From positions 13,268,001 to 13,332,000 of the forward strand of contig JBANAY010000003.1 of the NCBI GenBank assembly GCA_037952775.1: a stretch of DNA of 64,000 bases, written 5' to 3'. A program made the position numbers and the translations under genes. The stretch is from Clonostachys chloroleuca. Lineage: Eukaryota; Ascomycota; Sordariomycetes; Hypocreales; Bionectriaceae. The stretch's first letter is position 1. Every line of letters starts with the position of its first letter. Positions 45,834-57,727 of this stretch are shown here, piece after piece. The notes below the pieces were generated by a model. That model was given only the letters and a program-made list of their open reading frames with translations. It was not told the origin of the DNA and made no database searches.

Positions 45834-46370
45834 TCACACATCGAGTATGTTGCCTAAACACAAGGAAGAGTTGCCTTGAGTCTGACGACACCATAGAAAC
45901 AAATTTACGATAGATTGATCACACTTTAGCTTGTAAAGACCTCCGCGGGCCTTGATCATCTTTTCAGCAGCATCGATGTGGTATTGATCTTCGTTCAGAG
46001 GATCTATATTCTGGGCCAAGAGTAAGCATGAGTTGATTCCGTAAGTAATTGCTAGAACTTACTTTGTTATGACTCAATGCCAGGAAAAGCACACCGAGAA
46101 TGAGCTCGTCTGAGAATATAGCCGACGTCAGAACAGCTTCTCTGATCTGTTGCATAGCTGCCAGCTTTAATGGCAGGCAACTAGTTGGTGGAGGCCGATT
46201 GAAGGTATGCTCAAGCTCTGCCGCATACATCCGCGCGCTAAGAAACGTGGTAGCGAATATGACAGATTTAGTCTGCATCATAACTCCAAGAGTTTGGGGT
46301 TCAATGGCTGGTGGTGGCTGGCTACAAGCGCTTGACCGAGTGGTAAACAGTGAGGCAACTGTTTGCAGCT
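45834..46370 (-). pseudogene. Fungal_trans_2-like regulator fragment
   Basis: Minus-strand exons joined by a canonical intron (46062-46011) read: LQTVASLFTTRSSACSQPPP, then IFATTFLSARMYAAELEHTF, then LKLAAMQQIREAVLTSAIFS, DELILGVLFLALSHNK, then DQYHIDAAEKMIKARGGLYK and LKCDQSIVNLFLWC. The 'helix, then SDE-xI-x-AV-x-LA, then H-x-GxxxMIxxRGGL' order is typical of the DUF3468/Fungal_trans_2 regulators. It ends early at 45834 and lacks a DNA-binding domain and the C-terminal half. The 5' end is unclear; ORFs up to 46735 show no certain homology. It is probably a relic. Confidence 0.5.
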
Positions 46371-46735
46371 TATAAGAACCATGACCTTGGACCTGTATTG
46401 AGACAAATGATACTTACAACTGTGTAGCAAGTACAAAACCAAATCATTCTTGCAAGAGCTAGGAGTCTTCACTTTGGAACATAATTCATTTGAATGAAAT
46501 GAACAGTACTGTCATCACCATCAGCGATGTGGTTGCAAGCAGGAAATAAGGTAGGGGCAGACTTGCATACCCAAGAGTACGGGTTCCTTATGTCTACAAG
46601 GCATTTTGCAGGACGGTTTACACGCTTGGATGGTCTCCTATCATCCTGCACTTGCCAAGTTTTCCTAACTAGTTCTCGTAAACTTTCTTCTGCCTCTTCG
46701 GTTGTTCTAAATTTCGTATTAGTACATTGTTCCAA

Positions 46736-47751
46736 GATGTTTGGGCGAAAAATGCCAATGGTGCCTTGGATTGATCGACTACTTACTCAGCTGCAATGTG
46801 GATGGCTGCATCGTGGCTCATAACTTGATACCGGCAAAGGATTCCTTGGCCTAAGCAATGGCTGCAGGGACACTTGCGATTGCACTATCAAGGTTCAGTG
46901 ATTACGTTGTATTTTTCACTTCGGCTCATTTTAAGACACCTTTCTCTTCAATTGGTGGCATCGAAGGCAGGATAGGATGGTGCGATGTCGAGAATCCAGC
47001 TGTCGTGTTGCCATGGCTGATGAATCTCCTAGCCCAAAATATGGGACAATGGGTGGAATGGAGGATTGCGGGAGCGAATCTCTCAACCGGACCTCGCGCA
47101 TGTACAAGTCCCGTTACATGGGGTAATCTACAGGCTGATGAGATCTGGGCTTGACTGGATCCAAGAAATGGGAGAGGAAAAGGAGAAAAAGCAAGAGGGG
47201 CCGGCGTTAAGTGGGTTTAAAACTAGTAGAGATAAACACACGCGATTGGATTCTTTGCTGAAAAGTGAGGGAAGTGTAGTAATAAAACGCATATCATGTG
47301 GGTTGGTGGCTTTGATAGGGATGACAAAAGGTTATGCCTCTCTGTCCGTATTAAGAAAACTCCGTTAATCCAGATAATGCGGAATGACGGGAGTGTCCCA
47401 ACTACATTATGCGATCTCACCTGAGCTGCGGTAGTCAACGGTGTTAAGTGGGTATGTATCTCCACTTCACGTCGGGCAATTTCATGATCATGAGTGGATC
47501 CAAAGCCTCCTCAAGGGTGGAGCTAGTACACCTTGGCATTCAGTGAGACGGCGATCTGGGCTAAATTAAATTTAATAAGTTGAGCTCTCTTCACGCATAA
47601 CCGTCCAGGCATGGGGTGCCGAAACAAGTCTTACAATGGACATCATTTCTTAAACTGTGGGGAATATAACCAAGTGGTAAGGGTACATAGCTTATTGGCA
47701 GTCGTTGAAACATTTCACGGTTTCCCTTGATCTTCAAATCATAATTATATG
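46736..47751. other. intergenic, no gene recognised
   Basis: Contains a short string resembling a tRNA D-arm near 47655-47680 but no foldable tRNA. Nothing else is seen. Confidence 0.35.
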
Positions 47752-48745
47752 TTAATTTTCAACAAAATACCAATCATATTGAAGAAACTGCCAATAATAA
47801 GTCGATGTATCAAACCGAAAATTGAGCAAGTTCTTGGTGATAATCTGATCACGCTTCGCAAGAAATTCTTCCATGTCCCAGTTTGAGGTAATCATTCGTC
47901 CAGATAACCATTGCCTCCTCTCTTTCGTCAGAAACACAAGTGTGTTGCCGGCCAGCTCTGGCTTATCTTGACTGATCACACTCGCTTTCCCAGGTAATTT
48001 GCGACTCATACCGGTGGGAACATCGCCGTGGTTGAATGCAATAGCCACAAGACCCTCCTTCTCATATTCCATGGCGAAGACCTCTGCCATGCGCGAAAGG
48101 GCAAACTTGCTGATGGGATATGATTGCCGCCGGCTGCCACCATCACCGACGCAATGCTTGTGAAGAGAACGACAGTTCTGAGCTTGCTTCTGAGCAGTAG
48201 TGGTAGGAAATACTTTGTCACTAACCATGTGCCCTTCACATTGACCTCCCAAATTTTCCACCGGTCATCTGGATCTGTCTGGTCTGTGAAGTCTCAAGTG
48301 TTTCCATAGCCAGCGTTGTTGACGAGAATGTCCAGTGAGTCCGAATGTTGACCAAATTTTTGAGCTGCGTCTTCAACTCTGCAAGCATTGGTGGCGTCAA
48401 GTTGATATATCAACACTTTAGGCGGACTTCCTCCAGCCGTGGTAGCTGCATCTTGAGGCTCCTTTTAAATGTCGCCAAAATCAGAGCGCGCTGCCAAGGC
48501 TGTGGCAGGCGCACCAACTTTTGCATAGCATAGGAAATGACCATGACTCGGCCGATGCCATAGGACGCACCCGTAATCAAAACTCGCTTCCCACTCAGAT
48601 CCACTTTTGATGGATTGACAAAGGAGTAGGTATCATGGTGATAGGTCGGCACAAAGTTGCGACCGCCCTTTTCAACTTGCGGGAAGATTTGCTTCGCGAG
48701 GTCCTCTCCGTAGAGTTCTCCAATGTTTCTTGGCGTCAAAAACAT
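47752..48745 (-). pseudogene. short-chain dehydrogenase/reductase, broken
   Basis: NAD(P)-dependent SDR family, read on the minus strand from ATG 48745. The Rossmann motif is intact (GKRVLITGASYGIGR, a TGxxxGIG variant). A frame change follows near 48530 and the frame then reads VGAPATALAARSDFGD. A TAA follows, then LDATNACRVEDAA and ILVNNAGYG (NNAG motif), a TGA, then WEVNVKGTWLVTKYFLPLLL and VVLFTSIASVMV. After another frame change near 48130 the active-site YPISK (Tyr and Lys) appears, then IAFNHGDVPTGM. The C-terminus ends at 47752. At least two frame changes and two in-frame stops inactivate it. The substrate class cannot be told. Confidence 0.87.
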
Positions 48746-49271
48746 CGCGGTGTAATGTCCAGTTCTGGGACAGATATCATTAAGAATAAACTGGAATGTT
48801 TAAATCCATCGTTACGTTCAAATTCAATCTGCTTAATGTCTTAGATAGACGGCTTCGACAGCCTCGTATATTCCTTCATGTGCTGCTTAACTTATATAGG
48901 TAGTACATAATGCTAGTATGAAAGGTGAAATACAATAAGCAGGCTATACTGTCTTACGGCATCCACTTAACTCCGCTGTAACAAGGTGAATGAACAACAC
49001 CCGTCGTATGCAAAAATCCTTGATAAGTCTGCTTACATAGGTTTTGATAATGTACTACCGAGATCTTTAGGTTGAAAGGAATGGCTACGAATGAATTTTG
49101 CCGCATCATGATGTGGGCCGGATCTACTATCTCCCTCCTCGAGGCATCGGAAGCTACAGCTAGGTATTTCCCCACTTTTATTAAAAGCCTCAAGCCGTGA
49201 CTTCGAGCTACGCGTAGCACCCGAAAAACGCTCCCCACGTAATTTACTATGGCTAGCCCACACAAATTACT

Positions 49272-51152
49272 ATGGCAAGCATTCCTCCGGCTCCCGACCC
49301 GGCTGTCGCAGTTGAATTCAAGCTTTCTGACGATGTACAATTGTACATACGGGTGGATGAAGCTGTGCGCGAGCAGCCGGTTGACTGCACCTATCGCCCG
49401 ACGAAGCGGGCAACCACACAACGCGGCACGCAATTTGACCCCTTCTCTGTTGACCCTATTCGCATACCACAGATTCAAGAGCTGCCTTCAACGCCTTTGT
49501 TACTATTCCAGGAATTTATATGTGAATCCCTAACAAAATCATGGGCTAGCTATACGAATTACGGGCTTCCGGCCGATAAGGTAGGTGGTGGCGCCAGAGT
49601 TTAAAAGTGCAGCTATACACACAACACACAGAGATATGAGCTAACAGTCAGCTGCGCTAGGCTATCTCCTCGGATCATGTATATCTCTTGCTCGGGATCC
49701 TAATTTATATAGGAAATCACCGCGAAAAGCGGGTTCGAGACCATTGGGATACTTACGAGCCGGGGAAGATGAGGCCAAGCCACCCTATCGCACAGTTCAT
49801 CAGCTACAACACCTATCAAGAGATTTATCGTACCTTCCGCCCGTATGACCCGAGGGTCAGTTATGATAGCTCTTTTGACCGGATTAACGAATGGTCAGAG
49901 GCTATGCAAGCAGCCTCTCTTCGTTATTGGGTCCCGGGCACGAATATCGCTGTGGACGAGTGTATCCAGCACTTTGAAGGGAGAACCCGAGAGAAGGTTG
50001 TTATCCCTATGAAACCCACGCCCGAGGGGTTCAAAATCTGGGCTATTGCTGAAGCCGGCTATCTCCTCTCGTGGCTGCCGCACCTGCCTGGGAAGGTATT
50101 TGACGCTGTTGGCGATAAAAAGCCCCGAACAAGGAAGAGGAAAAGAGCTGATGAATACAGCCTCAATCCGACACAAACTGTGGTTGTTGACCTAGTCAAG
50201 CAACTGCCAAAAGCCATATATCACGTCTTCTTGGATAACCTCTTCTCAAGCCCGGACCTCTTCAGGGTTTTGAGGGTTTTGAACACCGGGGCTACAGGCA
50301 CCTGCCGAGTCAACAGCGGGATCTTCAAGGGTCTCGTACAGCTCAAAAAGGCCGATACAGACGGGAAGCTAGGTTGGTCATGGGGTCAGATTGAGACCGT
50401 TCCGACTACGGATAACAAGGTCGTTCAACCTCCAAATGAATTACTTAGGAAGTCCCCTACTAATAACTTCTTAGGTCAATCAAATCGCTTGGAAGGATAA
50501 CGCGCTTGTGCTGTTGCTTTCCACGGTCTATGACGGCACGGAGTTTGAAACACGTATCAGGAAGCGGCCAACCACAACATAAGTCCGGGCACAAGCTATC
50601 AAGTATTATTTCGGCGATGAGGCAGTTAAAGAAGCTCCGGTCTTATCAGCAGCTGCTGCTTATAACGATCATATGAATGCAGTAGATAGAGGTGATCAAC
50701 TACGGCAACAAGCAGGATTAGAACACCGTATTTGTAAGGGACCTTGGCGGGCATTGGCGTGGGGCTTTCTCCTTGAGACTGCTCTCAATAACAGCTTCTT
50801 ACTGCAGAAGAATGGCCAGCCAAATTGGAAGCCGCTCCGCACCTTACGTGAGTGGCGGGAGCAGATTTCTCACGATCTCCTCTCTCAATACGGCCAGAAA
50901 GCTAGCCTACGGCAGAAGAACCACACAGGGGATACAAATACGCCTGTATCACAGCATAATCGCGTCCGACGAAAGAGCCCGGGCCGCTGTGCAGCCTGCA
51001 GAGGTGTCCATTGGCACGAGCCTGCGAGAAGGGCGTTTGGAGAGGTCAGCGGGAATAGGAGGGTGCCGCAGTCAAGATCCGGCTGCGAGCAATGCAATGT
51101 TCCTCTATGTAACTCTCCCGGTTGCTGGGACTTCTACCACAGGCTAAATTAG
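49272..51152 (+). mobile_element. piggyBac-like transposase gene with one nonsense codon
   Basis: DDE_Tnp_1_7 (piggyBac-derived) transposase. Three exons (49272-49580, 49661-50419, 50475-51152) with canonical introns rebuild about 580 codons. Acidic catalytic residues are visible in TNIAVDECIQHFEGR, HVFLDNLFSSPDLF and MNAVDRGDQLRQQ. The C-terminus carries a Cys/His-rich tail (GRCAACRG, then GCEQCNVPLCNSPGC), the usual piggyBac zinc-binding end. A single in-frame TAA at 50580-50582, between RPTTT and VRAQA, interrupts it; a CAA to TAA change would explain it. I could not find matching terminal repeats or flanking TTAA copies, so element borders are unknown. Confidence 0.85.
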
Positions 51153-51669
51153 TATGTGAGAGCATGTACCTTTTACTGCAGGTTTTTCTGACCAATCATA
51201 CCCCTGTAAGGTACAAAGTGTAGCTTCCGATGCCTCGAGGAGATAAGCTGACATGCCTCTAGTCAGCATGTAAGGATTTTTGAAGTTAGCGTGCTAAGTT
51301 CGTCACCTAGGCCAAATCAGATACCTGAGCACGCTAACTTTACCTGGCGTCGGCTCGTCCGCTAGGTAGGAATTCCGGACGGCTAGCCATCAGTCAATTG
51401 AAATATTATTGGGTCTTACCAGTGGCCTAGGCCCAAACCGAAGCCGGAGGCGAACTATAAGCTGTTTAGGAACGAACCATGATCCCTGATATCCGAGAAA
51501 TCAGTGGCGGACTGCTGCAGTCACTTGCTAAGACTAGCCAAGCGCATGTTACCCTAGCTCTGCTGAATGCCAATTCCAGCTCGGATTCTTGTTCAATAGG
51601 CAACTGCGACTAACTTTCGGGCTCCTCGCAATTTTCGGTTCCTACTTTTCGTCGGAAATTGTTACTAAG
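51153..51669. other. 3' flank of the transposase, with a hairpin
   Basis: No gene. Contains the 13-bp inverted repeat annotated separately. Confidence 0.35.
51283..51340. repeat. perfect 13-bp inverted repeat
   Basis: AAGTTAGCGTGCT at 51283-51295 and its exact reverse complement at 51328-51340, separated by 32 bp. It could be a hairpin terminator, a tiny foldback element or part of a transposon end. Confidence 0.8.
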
Positions 51670-52715
51670 ATGGCTAAAGACTCGGAACTTGGAACTGAGA
51701 TTCCGCAGTCAAAACCGATCGCCGTCCGTAGGGGGATCACCAGAGTTCGGACAGGTAAACCCCAGCGCCCTTGGCAGCATTAACATTCCCAGGCTAATGC
51801 CTACTACTCAATAGGCTGTATTACTTGCAAGTAGGCACCCCTCCCGACATCCTTAATAGTACGTAAAAGAAATGCTCACCCCAATGATATAGGAAGAGGA
51901 GAGTCAATGGTGAGTGAAGATGGGGCATGTCTATCCTGGCTTGTTCGTACCGGCTTAGTGGAGCGAAGATGTTTCAACAGTACAGGATGCGAGTAAACAT
52001 ACTCGGAAATACTAATTTGCATCGCATTTAGTGATGAGCAGAAGCTAGCCTGCATGAGGTGCTTGAAATATGGTCGGAAATGTGCTGGTTATGGAGCTGA
52101 TCGTCTGCCTGAATACTCCGCGCCAACTGTTCCCAGAAGAAACACGGTACTACTGCCCGCTGTGAAAGCCGTACCAGATCTCGAATCAGACAGTGAACAA
52201 CGGTCTTTCCATTTCTTCCAACACACCACCGGACCAAGACTATCATCCGACTACAACTCGGGTTTCTGGATTGCTACGGTTCTCAGGTTCTCCCATCCAG
52301 TACCAGCAGTGCGACACGCAGTGCTTGCTGTAGGCAGCTTGCACGAAAACCTCATCTACGAAAGCACGGACATCAATACTGAACTTGTCAAGAAGCAAAT
52401 ATTTGCTTTCCAACAGTACAATAAAGCAATCTCGCTTCTTCGGGAGCAACTCACCTCCCAAAACAATGGGGAGTCCCTGACACCTCTGCTTCTATGTGTC
52501 TTGTTCGTTTGTTGGAGTTCATTCAAAGGAAGAATATTGAAGCTCTAACCTACCTCCAACAAGGCCGGCAGCTACTTCATACAATAGTGCAATCAAAGCA
52601 TCTGTCAAATGCACAATCCGACCTGATCCGACACCATATCGTACCCATGTACTTGGGGTCTGGAAACGAAGGATCAAGATTGATTGTTAACTGGCGGACT
52701 AGCGCTTTGGAATAA
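51670..52715 (+). pseudogene. Zn2Cys6 transcription factor, frameshifted
   Basis: ATG 51670 starts a short N-terminus (MAKDSELGTEIPQSKPIAVR, then TRVRTG). A microexon near 51813-51829 gives GCITCK, and the next clear exon starts at 52032 with DEQKLACMRCLKYGRKCAGYG. Together these outline a Zn2Cys6 cluster, though the middle (RxKC) piece does not join in a clean phase. The fungal homology domain follows: RSFHFFQHTTGPRLSS, FWIATVLRFSHPVPAVRHAV, LAVGSLHE, then FQQYNKAISLLREQL. A one-base loss near 52515 shifts the frame inside CW-EFIQRKNIEAL, and the reading continues to 52715. The C-terminus is short. It is a recently broken regulator, possibly of a neighbouring cluster. Confidence 0.75.
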
Positions 52716-53093
52716 GCACACCACCGGTTCCAGAGAGTCTTAACCTATATTTCGAAATCCCTGACGCATTCCACTCGGTGCATCAACCCAGGCATGTACT
52801 CTATTCCATTTTAGACGACTCACTACGTTGGCGATTCCCCTGGAAGATAAGCCAGAGACGGGATCCTCGAGTCCCACAGATTTCGCCTTCAAGACAACAC
52901 ATCACAACAACCTCATGCGAAAGCGTCTTATGCCAAAACGGCTCATGCCAAAACATCTTATGCTAAATGTCCCGTTGTGCACGTATCGCCTCCCACTTCT
53001 CAATCGATCTCGACTCGACTGCCCATGCCACCACACTTCCCCTCCCATTGCACCCAACTCATTCATACCCAATTTATGCCCACTCCACGAATT

Positions 53094-53139
<46 letters not shown>

Positions 53140-55874
53140 CACAGCGGTTGTCTGCCCAGTACAGACCGAAGAATATTGAGCTTTTAGTTTGCGATGCTCG
53201 TGGGACTATTTAAAGGATTCTGACGGTCAGAAGGTTTGGCCTATGTGAAATTCGTAAAGGGTGTTGGTTTTGGGGGTTTATTTGTACTCCCGTCGACAAG
53301 GACACAGTTAGTATTACTTAGCTGTCAGGCATGATGCATCATCCTAACATTGCTGCCGAGTCAGAGTCAAATCTTTCGATTCCGAGTCCGACATTTCCAA
53401 ACTCCCCGTAAACATCAACACAACTGCATTGCGTGCGAAGAGACTGGGAGAAGCATTTCTCAGTATCTGTCTACGAAACAAACGAAAAGCGGGCTCTACA
53501 GCGAGACAGCGAGACAATCCCATTTACGCGGAATCAACGGGGATGGCGGGGCTTTCCAGCCAGCTGGTGGTGGATTGTCTGTGGTGAGTCTCGATGATGA
53601 AGTCCGAAACTCATCCGTCTCCCCGACTACTAATGACAGTAATCAAGTCAGATCCGTTCATGGTCTCTCTTGCTCAGGTAAAACCTAAAGTGGTTCTACC
53701 GTTCGCAAACGCCCCTCTGAGTTTCACGCTCCTGAAATAAAAACGGGCATATTCCGCCGAAGTTGGAACACCACTTAGCGACCAGGGCTTGTTTAACGAG
53801 GACTTCTTCGCACCGGCTGTAAGCCCAGGACGACAGTTAGAAGTTGCCCATGTTTTGTGCTCCAATGCCAGAACCAGAGATTCACCAGAAGAAGGATCGG
53901 GCAACACCAATCTCCCAGACGGATCGTCCCTGTCAATCCGTTATCTTGAAGGGCAGCCACCCGTCAATGTCGATCCAGCACGTACATCTGAGTCAGAAGG
54001 AGCGGAGGTCGGCATGTGCTTGCGAAGACATGACGACTGCCAAGACCTGGACACGTCGTCTCTCAGTCTCCTCTCATGTGCTGCTGATCTGGCCCAGGGA
54101 AGCCCAGCCGATGCAAGCCTTTCCGCCGTAGAAATATTCGGCCCAGTACCAAGAATCGACACCCCGCATTGTCAAATGGGGGATGATGAACAGAGACAAA
54201 TTTAGATCTACGAAGATGCGTTAGGCACGGAACATATTGACGTCAGCGCGGTATTAAAATCATTACTTGATTTGGGGACTATTTTAATCTCGATCCGCCT
54301 GTTACTACTCCATGAGGTCCTGTCTACCGACCTTAGAGTGTCAATCAAGATGAATTTGATGCTACCACTGAGGAGAATGAGCGCGTTGTTTTCAGGGAGG
54401 AGGATTGGGTTCCGCCATTCAAGGTCCTATCGCGTCGTAAGGTCATCCGTCTTCTCCTGATACCGCACCTCGCAATGCTCCTCAAAAGGCAATGGAATCA
54501 CCATAGCAAACACCCCATTCGATGTCGACATCGAGCCTTCTGTGAGCCAGCAAGTATTTCGCAAGTGGGGTCTGGCATTGCCTAAGCGCGTGACTCTTAA
54601 CATATTCATAAATCTCAGTGTAGATTACGCTGTTTCCACACAGTATTGATCAATAGAGTTGTACATTGTACATGTATACTGACTGTCTAGTTGTTCTCGA
54701 GTGAGTGCATAGGAAACGGCCCTGACGAGAGAAATCACGAATGGAGGCCATGTCGAAGGGCAGAACATATATGATGCTCTACAGGAACTATCCAGCACGC
54801 GCCTCGTCGGCTGAGTTTTCTAGTTGTGGCGGAATGCGGCCATCTAGATATTTGTATTTATCGGGGCATATGTTCGACAAGATGATTGCAATTAATAATT
54901 TTGATATCGCAGCCCTCCTTGATCTATATTTATACACCATCGTCCCATAGGTAGACCCCCTTGTCAACCATCTCTTGCAGGGAATTTTGAGTGGAACTAC
55001 CTTTTTAGCCGAACGATCCTTGACTGTGAAGGTTATAGCACAAGTTCAGAACTGGATAGTCTGAATCAAAGACGAGGCTGGACAATACAAGTTCTGTTCT
55101 TCAACAAGATATTTATCATTATAATGCTGAGTGGAATACGCCGGCCCTGGGAAACCTCGTTTATCTGTCTCTCAGTGCATCTGAATCATCTGTCGGTTGA
55201 CAAATCCTCGCCTGGCAGAGCCATGCATGATAGATGCCATTGTTGTTCATATAATCTTAAGTTTAATGCTGCTTACAAGTGTCTTAATTTTTCTTGCTTT
55301 TATCATATATTTGTTCGTCTATATGTACATGCAAAAATTAGTTATCCCTGCTACTGTGTATTAGTCCTCGACCATCTTTGACTACTTTACTTCAGCTCTA
55401 ATAATAAACAGCTAGATATGGCAAAGAAACCAGAAAGAAATCACACCAAGATAGGGCGCAAAGGCGTCGAGAATAAATTGAAAAAGTCCTTTATAGGAGG
55501 ATCAAAACGGAGTTTTCATCTGATCTTCTGCGACTTTGGCATCTCGCTTCACTCGAGGTGAACAGTCAACTGCTATACACGCCCTTCCTTGAAGAACGAC
55601 TTTCTAATATCGTACAGAGGCCATGAGTTTGCATGGAGAGATGAGATTGTATAGGAGACCTTTTTTCTCATTGAGGCCTGAACTGATATCGGTAGCGGCT
55701 GAGCTGTCCCGCCATGTTCTATGTAGGGTTGATGGTCACACAAGAAAAGAATTGTGGCAGATGCATTTCCCTTAACTTAAGTCTAGAGCTCTATTTAAAA
55801 TGATGAATTAATTTACATTCTCCATCTTAGAGTTCTATAAGTTTAATAGTTGAGAAGAAATAGAATAACGTATA
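52716..55874. other. 3.2 kb without a recognisable gene
   Basis: Includes a small tandem motif (CTTATGCCAAAACGG, CTCATGCCAAAACAT, then CTTATGC again, 52926-52968) and the long poly-A tract at 53096-53137. A 138-residue ORF at 53789-54205 has protein-like but unrecognised sequence. Confidence 0.4.
53096..53137. repeat. 42-base poly-A tract
   Basis: Uninterrupted run of A on the plus strand. It could be the tail of a retrotransposed (LINE or processed) insertion, a slippage site or an assembly artefact. I recognise no LINE ORF upstream. Confidence 0.9.
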
Positions 55875-55920
55875 ACGTATATGATAAGCGAGCGGGCTAG
55901 ACAAGCGAGTGGGCCAGAAA
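55875..55920. repeat. left terminal inverted repeat of the pogo-like element
   Basis: Contains AAGCGAGCGGGC and ACAAGCGAGTGGGCC, paired imperfectly with the right end. Confidence 0.75.
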
Positions 55921-55980
55921 TCTCAACCCCCAGGAGAGGAACTTCAATTAAAACACCACAGACCGTTTGATCAATTGAAA

Positions 55981-57629
55981 CTAATTGCTAAATTCTTGTC
56001 CAGATGCCTCTATCTCGGCCTTGCATGTTCGTGAATTATGCCCAATCTTCCCGCATACACCACAATGCCTTCCCCTCGGCTGCGCCGACCTGGCCCGACC
56101 ATCACCACCTCTCCTCGACGATTCGGCCGCTACCTGCTTATCCACATCCATTTGTTCAATTGATGCCTGACCTTCCTCTACTGTCATCTTCCCTCCATTC
56201 CGTAGGCGGGACTTTTTCTCTCTGCGGCGTCGGCTAAGGATATGATTTGTATCTCGAAGATCCTTAACCTCTGACCTCAGTAATGCCATCTCGTGCTGAT
56301 GTTCCTTCAAACCCTTGGTCATCGACTTCATAGCTTCAATAATTGATACTGGAGAGCTGCTATGGTGCCTCCTGATTCGTCTTTCAAGGTAGGCAGACTG
56401 AAAATCAGTCTCCCTGACTGTCTTTGGGTCTTTGAGACCCAGGGGTCAGGAAGAGCAGGCGACCCCTCGAGAGGCGTTGGAGTGTGTATCTTCACATCCA
56501 GCTTTGAGATCACATGGGCTGCATTTAGAGGGGCAAGGCCGGCCCCTCTGAAGCCTCCCTCGATATTTCTTTTAGTCATTGTAGCTTGAAACGCGGTATA
56601 GAAGGCGGGGAAGAACTCGCCCTTGGAAATGTGTGTTATAGAGCACTTGATCTTTTGCTCAGTTTCTCGACCATATGCCGTTTTGAGCGGCCCAAAGCAG
56701 CCCACATCGAGGGGCTGGAGTAGGTGAGACGAATGAGGTGGCATACAGAGCGTGATAATCTTGTTCTCCTTGCAATATGCCTCGAACTTGACGGAGTGGT
56801 GGCTTTCATGCCCGTCAAGGATCAGGAGACGATAGGCACCATTTGATCTTTTGATTGTGTATTGATTGAAGTGCTTCAGCCACTCAAGGCCCGTCTCGTT
56901 GTCTGTCTAGCCATTTTTGGTGGTTGTAATGGCCCAATCGCCCGGGAGGGTGCTTTCTCGATACCAGCTGGAGAGGTGATATTGGCCTGTAACTACGATG
57001 AACGGCGGCGTTGCCCAGCCTTGTGCAGAGATCGATTGAATGACTGTAACCTATTCACGGTTTCTGGGCTGGACTATTTTAGGGTTCCCACGCCTTTATG
57101 CGCCTGGGACGACCATCCCGCTCGCAATAACGCCCATCATGAGGCCAGTCTCGTCAAAGTTGTGGATATCATCTGATCTTATACCGTTCTTCGCGATTAT
57201 ATTCGCCACGAGTAAAAACCAGGCGTTTATTGTGACTGGATCTTCGAATTTCGCCCTCTGGTAGTCATATCTGCGAAAGAAACGCATTTTAAGCTCTGGT
57301 TGGCGCTGGATAAAATTCCGCGTCCAGTTTACGCCGACAGGTAACGCGTCGCGGGCAGCACGTAAGAGATTGGCCATATCTTCAACACCACTGGCCCGGG
57401 GCGAAAATCCTCGTGAGTCTAGGTCAAAGATATACTCAACAAGCTTTTTTGTTGATTTCCGTGAATTGGGCATAGTATCGCCTCGAGATAGGATGCCCTT
57501 CTGACGGCGGCTGAGTGTGTTACGAGAGATGTTATACATCCCTGCTGCACGTCGCACGCTTAATCTTGGATTGTTCTGAAGGGCTTGAAGAGCAAGAAGA
57601 ATGTCAGCTTCATTTTTTAGGCCTGGCAT
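55981..57629 (-). pseudogene. pogo-like transposase with RIP-compatible stops
   Basis: The start ATG at 57629 (MPGLKNEADILLALQALQNN) begins the helix-turn-helix part; a CENP-B-type HTH region follows (VEDMANLLRAARD, then NFIQRQPELKMRF). The DDE domain has Asp residues in HNFDETGLM, LLILDGHESHH and LLQPLDVGCFGPLK. The C-terminus carries a zinc knuckle (HCGVCGKIGHNSRTC). Three in-frame stops occur at 57096-57098 (TAA), 57051-57053 (TAG) and 56907-56909 (TAG), and one frame change near 56430. The two TAGs fall where Trp (TGG) is expected, and the TAA can come from CAA; all three are CpA-to-TpA type changes on one strand or the other, the signature of repeat-induced point mutation. Confidence 0.85.
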
Positions 57630-57680
57630 GCCTAATTGTGGCGGATCAATTGATCTTTCAATGATAATATAGGATGAGGG

Positions 57681-57727
57681 ATTTGTGACCCACTCGCTTG
57701 TTTGGCCAACTCGCTTGTAAAGCACGT
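57681..57727. repeat. right terminal inverted repeat of the pogo-like element
   Basis: Reverse complement reads ACGTGCTTTACAAGCGAG then ACAAGCGAGTGGGTCACAAA, matching the left end imperfectly. Confidence 0.75.

Larger units (their letters stand above)
55875..57727 (-). mobile_element. complete pogo/Fot-like Tc1-mariner element
   Basis: A 1,853-bp element flanked on both sides by TA (55873-55874 and 57728-57729), the expected target duplication. Imperfect terminal inverted repeats lie at 55875-55920 and 57681-57727; both begin ACGT from the outside and contain two spaced copies of an AAGCGAG motif. The transposase is on the minus strand at 57629-55981. Confidence 0.85.

Noticed and set aside
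47653..47725. tRNA-like D-arm string (ACCAAGTGGTAAGGG)
   Set aside because: No matching acceptor stem and no TTC-type T-arm in the right place; it cannot fold as a tRNA.
53789..54205. 138-residue ORF on plus
   Set aside because: No recognisable domain and no start context; chance ORF or unknown relic cannot be separated.
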